Positions 6,345 through 9,734 of a stretch of 9,734 nt of DNA are shown here, one piece after another. How positions within the stretch are numbered: position 1 is the stretch's first letter; each line of letters starts with the position of its first letter. This stretch comes from Pirellulales bacterium (GTDB lineage Bacteria; Planctomycetota; Planctomycetia; Pirellulales; Thermoguttaceae): assembly GCA_030642635.1 (NCBI GenBank), contig DAOWNK010000106.1, positions 1 to 9,734 of the forward strand, given 5' to 3'. A program made the position numbers and the translations under genes. The notes beneath the pieces are model-generated. The model was not told the origin of the DNA, made no database searches, and worked only from the letters and a program-made list of their open reading frames with translations.

Positions 6345-6369
6345 GGTCTGCCGAGCAACTCGGCAGACC
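6345..6369 (+). promoter_or_regulatory. Perfect hairpin in the leader of the MFS gene
   Basis: GGTCTGCCGAG (6345-6355), loop CAA, CTCGGCAGACC (6359-6369): an 11-bp perfect stem ending 10 nt before the ribosome site GGGAG (6380-6384). No T-run follows, so it is not an intrinsic terminator. It may be an operator dyad or an RNA element affecting translation or stability. Confidence 0.6.
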
Positions 6370-6391
6370 GCAACACCATGGGAGTAATTGC

Positions 6392-7879
6392 ATGTCGGAC
6401 GGAAAGTTAACGACTCGGTGGATCGTCGTAATTGGCGCCTTATTGATTCAATTGTGCCTTGGAGCGATTTACGCCTGGGGGACGTTTACACCCACCTTGC
6501 AGGCCACCAAGCCGAAACTCGTGGCGACCCTGTCGCCCGAATTGCTTCAACTCGATGCCGACACGGCCAAGGAACTTAACGCTCTGAAAAAAACAGCGAG
6601 AGACTCGGCCGAAGCGGCGGCGGCGTCTGACGCCACGGAGACAGTAGCGGCCGAAAAAGAAGTTGCTGAACGGGAGCTTGTAGACTTCTGTGAAAAGACC
6701 GCACCGAACGTCTCCGACCAAATATGGGCTAAGCACTATTTCGGCTTTAACGGCAAGCAGACGTCGATGATCTTCTCGGCCGGGCTGTTTACGTTCGCAC
6801 TGGTGATGATCGTGGCGGGTCGCTGGCAAGACAAAGTCGGTCCGCGCAAGGTCGCCTTGGTCGGTGGAGTCGTGCTCGGGCTGGGCTACATACTCGCCTC
6901 GTTTACCGGAACGAACTTTTGGGCGATGTTCTTCTTGATCGGAGTGGTCGGCGGCGCCGGGATCGGGCTGGGCTACGTTTGCCCCATTGCCGCATGTGTA
7001 AAATGGTTTCCCGATATGAAGGGTTTTATTACCGGCATGGCAGTGGCCGGTTTCGGCGCGGGTGCGTTCATATTCGTCAAACTCGGCGGCGCCTGGGCGA
7101 ACCTGGTTGCCGAGACCGGCGTAAACTTCACGTTCCTGGTCTTCGGCATTATTTTTCTCGTGGCGGTTGTGCTCGGTGCGCTTATACTTTCCAACCCGCC
7201 GGCCGGTTGGAAGCCGGCCGGCTGGGAGCCGCCGGCGCTGAAAAGCGGCGCAGCGCCCCACAAAGTCGACGATCTGACGCAAGGCGAATGTGTCCGAACC
7301 GTGCAGTTCTGGATGATCTGGCTTTCGTTCGTGTTCTCCGCCGGTTGCGGGTTGATGGTCATAAAATGCCTGAAGAATTTCGGCATAAACGAGGGCGGGC
7401 TGTCACCGGCGGCCGCCGGAAGTGCGCTGGGACTGCTGGCGTTGTTTAACGGCCTTGGACGCATCGTCTGGGGCACCGTATCGCAAAAACTCACCGCACG
7501 CGGCACCTTGATATTGCTGACGCTTCTGCAGGGCCTGATGATGTTCGTACTGCTGGGGATGGGATCGAAGGAGACAACCCTAATGATAGCCGCCTGCTGG
7601 CTGGGGTTCAACTTCGGCGGCAACTTCGCACTGTTCCCGCTGCTGACAGCGGAGAATTTCGGCACGAAGAACCTTGGCGCAAATTACGGGGCAGTGTTCA
7701 CCGCTTATGGAATCGGCGGGATCGCCGGGCCGATGCTCGCCGGCGGTGTTTGGGATACGCTTGGCTCGTACTACTGGGCGTTCATCCCGGCCGGGGTGGC
7801 GTGTCTGCTGGCCATGGTCCTGGGCATCACGCTACGGCCGCCGCATAAGCATCACGCGCCGAGTGAGCTTGGCAGCTAA
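6392..7879 (+). CDS. MFS transporter, OFA (oxalate/formate antiporter-like) family
   Basis: A 495-residue inner-membrane carrier with about 12 hydrophobic helices. Family marks are the first helix WIVVIGALLIQLCLGAIYAWG (11-30), the MFS loop GRWQDKVGPRKV (143-154), GLGYVCPIAACVKWFPD at about 192-208 (typical of OxlT relatives), and DLTQGECVRTVQFWMIWL starting the second half. The start is ATG 6392, with GGGAG 7 nt upstream; the frame is open to 6224, but that stretch carries the leader hairpin. Family members exchange or import small carboxylates; the substrate here cannot be read from sequence. About 75 residues rich in Ala, Glu and Lys are inserted between helices 1 and 2, where relatives have a short loop. 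It follows the two-component genes after a 164-nt gap with its own possible promoter, so joint regulation is not established. Confidence 0.9.
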   Translation: MSDGKLTTRWIVVIGALLIQLCLGAIYAWGTFTPTLQATKPKLVATLSPELLQLDADTAKELNALKKTARDSAEAAAASDATETVAAEKEVAERELVDFCEKTAPNVSDQIWAKHYFGFNGKQTSMIFSAGLFTFALVMIVAGRWQDKVGPRKVALVGGVVLGLGYILASFTGTNFWAMFFLIGVVGGAGIGLGYVCPIAACVKWFPDMKGFITGMAVAGFGAGAFIFVKLGGAWANLVAETGVNFTFLVFGIIFLVAVVLGALILSNPPAGWKPAGWEPPALKSGAAPHKVDDLTQGECVRTVQFWMIWLSFVFSAGCGLMVIKCLKNFGINEGGLSPAAAGSALGLLALFNGLGRIVWGTVSQKLTARGTLILLTLLQGLMMFVLLGMGSKETTLMIAACWLGFNFGGNFALFPLLTAENFGTKNLGANYGAVFTAYGIGGIAGPMLAGGVWDTLGSYYWAFIPAGVACLLAMVLGITLRPPHKHHAPSELGS

Positions 7880-7884
7880 ATATA

Positions 7885-8100
7885 CTACGCCGCAACAGTC
7901 CGAAGCCGGTCCAGCGCCCGTTCCACCTCGTAGCGGACCCGAGAATCTTCGTCGGTGAGCATCTCGGACAAATCCGGTATGGCATCGACTGCCCGGGAAC
8001 CGTGCAGTCGCAACGCCCCGGCCGCATTGCGACGGGTCATCGGGTCGGCATCGTGGAGTTTCTCGATCAATTTCCGTATCAGCGTGTCTTGTGCTGGCAT
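7885..8100 (-). CDS. Mini HEAT-repeat protein
   Basis: A 71-residue protein made almost entirely of two HEAT/PBS-lyase-like helical pairs: LIRKLIEKLHDADPMTRRNAAGALRL and then AIPDLSEMLTDEDSRVRYEVERALDRL (residues about 7-32 and 41-67, quoted in part). The pattern of D-x-x-x-R-x-x-A-A-x-A-L is characteristic. ATG 8100 is preferred, although its ribosome site is weak; the frame also opens from a TTG at 8190, but that extension looks like leader sequence. HEAT repeats bind proteins, so a scaffold or adaptor role is possible, but no partner can be named. It is convergent with the transporter, the two stop codons lying 5 nt apart, and it ends in TAG with another in-frame TAG two codons on. It could be a fragment of a longer repeat protein. 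Confidence 0.65.
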   Translation of the reverse strand: MPAQDTLIRKLIEKLHDADPMTRRNAAGALRLHGSRAVDAIPDLSEMLTDEDSRVRYEVERALDRLRTVAA

Positions 8101-8255
8101 GTGTAAAGTATCCGTATCGTACGGTAAATCTCGTTGTTTACAGTCCTTGATCTTATCGACCGGTTTAAGCCTGTAACTTTGCTCAACCAATAAAGATACT
8201 ACGAGTGTGGCAATCTGCGCAAGTTAAGAAAAACATGCGGCACGGGGAACTCACC

Positions 8256-8354
8256 ATAAAGCCGCTTTGCGGTGGTCGCGCCGGTGTCCCGGTGGTCGCG
8301 CCGGTGCCAACGACAATTTAACTGGGCGAGCGCGACCACCGGTCGCGGCTTTAT
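8256..8354. repeat. REP-like element with nested inverted and direct repeats
   Basis: The outer arms ATAAAGCCGC (8256-8265) and GCGGCTTTAT (8345-8354) are perfect complements. Inside, the 17-bp CGGTGGTCGCGCCGGTG occurs twice in direct orientation (8270-8286, 8290-8306), and its reverse-complement core GCGCGACCACCG lies at 8330-8341. Either copy can pair with it, so two alternative hairpins are possible. It lies 9 nt past the isomerase stop codon and may act in 3'-end formation. Confidence 0.75.
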
Positions 8355-8363
8355 AGCTAAAAG

Positions 8364-9353
8364 CTACTTGCCGGCCAGTATCAGGTCCAGCCGCTTGCTC
8401 CTCTCGTCCAGCGACAATCCTCCGCTGCCCTCGATGGTCATCCAGAGCTTATCGCGGCCCAGGGCGTCCAGTTCCTTGACGACCGACGGCCAGTTGACGC
8501 TGCCGTCGCGGATATCGGCGAATTTGCCGCCGCAGCCGTTGGCGTTGAGTTTGAAATCCTTCACGTCGCACTTGACGATCAGCTTGCCCAGGCTGTGAAT
8601 CCACTGTTCCGGCGGGGCGTACTTAACGTGGTTGCCGATGTCGAAGTAGGCTTGAATCCATGGGCTGTTGAACGAGGCGACGAAGTTTGTGAATACCTCG
8701 GGCTTTACCCAGAGATTGTTCCAGACGTTTTCTATGGCGATGATCACGCCTGTCTTCTCGGCCGTTGGGATCAGCTTCCGTATTGCTTCTCTCGTGGCGT
8801 CGGTGGCGTAGTCGTGTGCCTCGATGTATTTTTGGTACTTCGAGTTGTCCACGGCGACGACCTGTTTCAGGCGCCCGGTCTTCTCGTCGAACTTGATGTC
8901 GAACTCCCATGCCTTCGGCATGGGCATCCCTCCGATCCGGCAAGGCACCAGCAGCACGGTGTCGCCGCCGTAAGCCTCGGCGGCCTTCAGAGCGGTCTCC
9001 ATGCTGGCGATGTCGCCGGCTACGACACCCTTGTCCGGGTTGTTGAAGTTAGTCCACCCACGAACCACGCCGTGGATTTTCATGCCGTACTTTTCGGCCA
9101 CGCTGCGTGCTTTTGAAGCCTCGGCCGGCGATACGTTCCAGGCGGGGTCACCGCTGGTGTCCATGCCGTCGAACCCGACCGCTTTCCACGCCTTAAACGT
9201 CTCTTCGGACGGATGGCCCTTCAGCGCCTTGTACATCATCGTTTTTGTTTCGGCGGCTTTAGCTCTGCCGGCAGTTGTCAATCCGGCCGCGGCGGCCAGT
9301 GAGGCAGTGGCCGATGCGGCCAGAAAATCTCGTCGGTTAATCTCGTTTTTCAT
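8364..9353 (-). CDS. Tat-exported sugar phosphate isomerase/epimerase-like protein (xylose-isomerase-like TIM barrel)
   Basis: A 329-residue protein. The N-terminus has a twin-arginine signal (RRDFLAASA at 7-15, Ala-rich hydrophobic stretch, cleavage near AKA at 31-33), so export of the folded enzyme is expected. The rest follows the AP-endonuclease-2/xylose-isomerase-like barrel: FDGMDTSGD (61-69), MKIHGVVRGW, VIIAIENVWNN with E208, WIQAYFDIGNH with D238 and H242, KCDVKDF (261-267) and MTIEGSGG with E308. These acidic residues sit where the family binds its divalent metal; the usual His of the HxKD motif is replaced by Asp 263. Start ATG 9353 is supported by AGGAG 9 nt upstream. The substrate is not predictable, since planctomycetes carry many such paralogues in carbohydrate breakdown. 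It is probably a single-gene unit with its own promoter and a palindromic element after the stop. Confidence 0.88.
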   Translation of the reverse strand: MKNEINRRDFLAASATASLAAAAGLTTAGRAKAAETKTMMYKALKGHPSEETFKAWKAVGFDGMDTSGDPAWNVSPAEASKARSVAEKYGMKIHGVVRGWTNFNNPDKGVVAGDIASMETALKAAEAYGGDTVLLVPCRIGGMPMPKAWEFDIKFDEKTGRLKQVVAVDNSKYQKYIEAHDYATDATREAIRKLIPTAEKTGVIIAIENVWNNLWVKPEVFTNFVASFNSPWIQAYFDIGNHVKYAPPEQWIHSLGKLIVKCDVKDFKLNANGCGGKFADIRDGSVNWPSVVKELDALGRDKLWMTIEGSGGLSLDERSKRLDLILAGK

Positions 9354-9380
9354 GGGTTGGTGCTCCTGAATCCTGAATGT

Positions 9381-9408
9381 TGTATAATAGAAACAGTTAG
9401 TGTGACAA
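9381..9408 (-). promoter_or_regulatory. Possible sigma-70-type promoter of the isomerase-like gene
   Basis: Read on the minus strand, TTGTCA (9408-9403) is followed after 16 nt by TATACA (9386-9381), about 30 nt ahead of the start codon at 9353. The -35 matches five of six and the -10 four of six consensus bases. Confidence 0.45.
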
Positions 9409-9467
9409 ACGCTGCATTCATCATTATTGCACGACAGAACCACGGCGTCAATGGTTTCGGGGTTATT

Positions 9468-9557
9468 GTAGGCCGGGTCGAGCGAAGCGAGGCCCGGCTT
9501 TTGGGGGAATCTGAGAACTCAGAGAAGGTGGGCCTCGCTTCGCTCGACCCAGCCTAC
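9468..9557. repeat. REP-like inverted repeat with GAGCGAAGCGAGG core
   Basis: The arms 9468-9495 (GTAGGC at the end, core GTCGAGCGAAGCGAGGCCC) and 9530-9557 pair at 27 of 28 positions around a 34-nt centre. No coding sequence covers it. The size, near-perfect symmetry and intergenic placement fit a dispersed palindromic repeat, possibly of the kind mobilised by REP-associated transposases. Confidence 0.8.
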
Positions 9558-9610
9558 GTCTCTTGTTTTTCCTTTTTCCCCTTTCCCATTTCCCTTTTTA
9601 CACATCAAAA

Positions 9611-9734
9611 TCATTTCGCTGAACGGTTACCAAAAAAATACGCCCGCATGTAGTACATAATCAAAATGCCGGCCACAATCAACAGGCTGCCGGAGTACTT
9701 CAGCCCTCGGCCGGGGTCGTAATTGACCGTCAGC
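9611..9734 (-). CDS. C-terminal end of a membrane protein, possibly ResB-like (partial)
   Basis: Reading leftward from the window edge, the frame gives 40 residues ending in TGA (9613-9611): LTVNYDPGRGLKY, a hydrophobic helix SGSLLIVAGILIMYYM, then RAYFFGNRSAK. A V-x-Y-D-P-G-R motif ahead of a last membrane helix resembles the C-termini of ResB cytochrome c maturation proteins, a comparison made from memory. The gene continues outside the window, so the family is a suggestion only. The reading frame itself is well supported by its sensible composition and a positively charged end after the helix. Confidence 0.6.
   Translation of the reverse strand, partial: LTVNYDPGRGLKYSGSLLIVAGILIMYYMRAYFFGNRSAK

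Noticed and set aside
6224..6391. N-terminal extension of the MFS transporter
   Set aside because: The stretch carries the perfect leader hairpin, and the strong GGGAG ribosome site points to ATG 6392, which begins right before the first membrane helix.

Overview
This window reads as a piece of a planctomycete chromosome, probably Pirellulales-like. The evidence is a transmembrane Ser/Thr kinase with the short N-terminal helical domain seen in planctomycete kinases, a Tat-exported xylose-isomerase-like TIM-barrel protein, an OFA-type MFS carrier, and GC-rich inverted repeats in the intergenic gaps. No rRNA, tRNA, CRISPR array, insertion sequence or phage gene was seen.

Layout. 32-2533 (-): a membrane-anchored Ser/Thr kinase, then, in the same frame and separated only by one TAG codon, a Lys/Pro/Ala-rich linker and an unrecognised extracytoplasmic domain. 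It looks like one gene of about 830 codons split by a nonsense codon. 2534-2887: a divergent regulatory gap holding a textbook -24/-12 sigma-54 promoter that points right. 2888-3373 (+): a small exported Gly/Arg/Tyr-rich protein, ending in a strong terminator. 3532-4900 (+): a membrane sensor histidine kinase with a His/Gly-rich extracytoplasmic stretch, broken by a +1 frameshift exactly at the H-box. 4893-6227 (+): an NtrC-type sigma-54 activator overlapping the kinase end. 6392-7879 (+): an OFA-family MFS transporter with an unusual insert. 7885-8100 (-): a mini HEAT-repeat protein. 8364-9353 (-): a Tat-exported sugar isomerase/epimerase-like protein. 9611-9734 (-): the C-terminal end of a membrane protein, perhaps ResB-like.

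The most interesting unit is 2560-6227. An exported helical small protein under a sigma-54 promoter sits next to a sensor kinase and a sigma-54 enhancer-binding regulator. This is the architecture of the enterobacterial ZraP-ZraS-ZraR envelope/metal-stress system. Here the exported protein carries an RGY-repeat tail and a calcium-loop-like DxDxDG motif in place of ZraP's His-rich ends, and the His-rich stretch is in the sensor. The link between regulator and promoter is inferred from proximity and promoter class. Inverted repeats around the promoter are candidate binding sites.

Two otherwise well-preserved genes are interrupted (one in-frame stop, one 1-nt frameshift). Either the assembly contains errors or these loci have decayed recently. 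Three large dyad elements in the gaps look like dispersed REP-type repeats.
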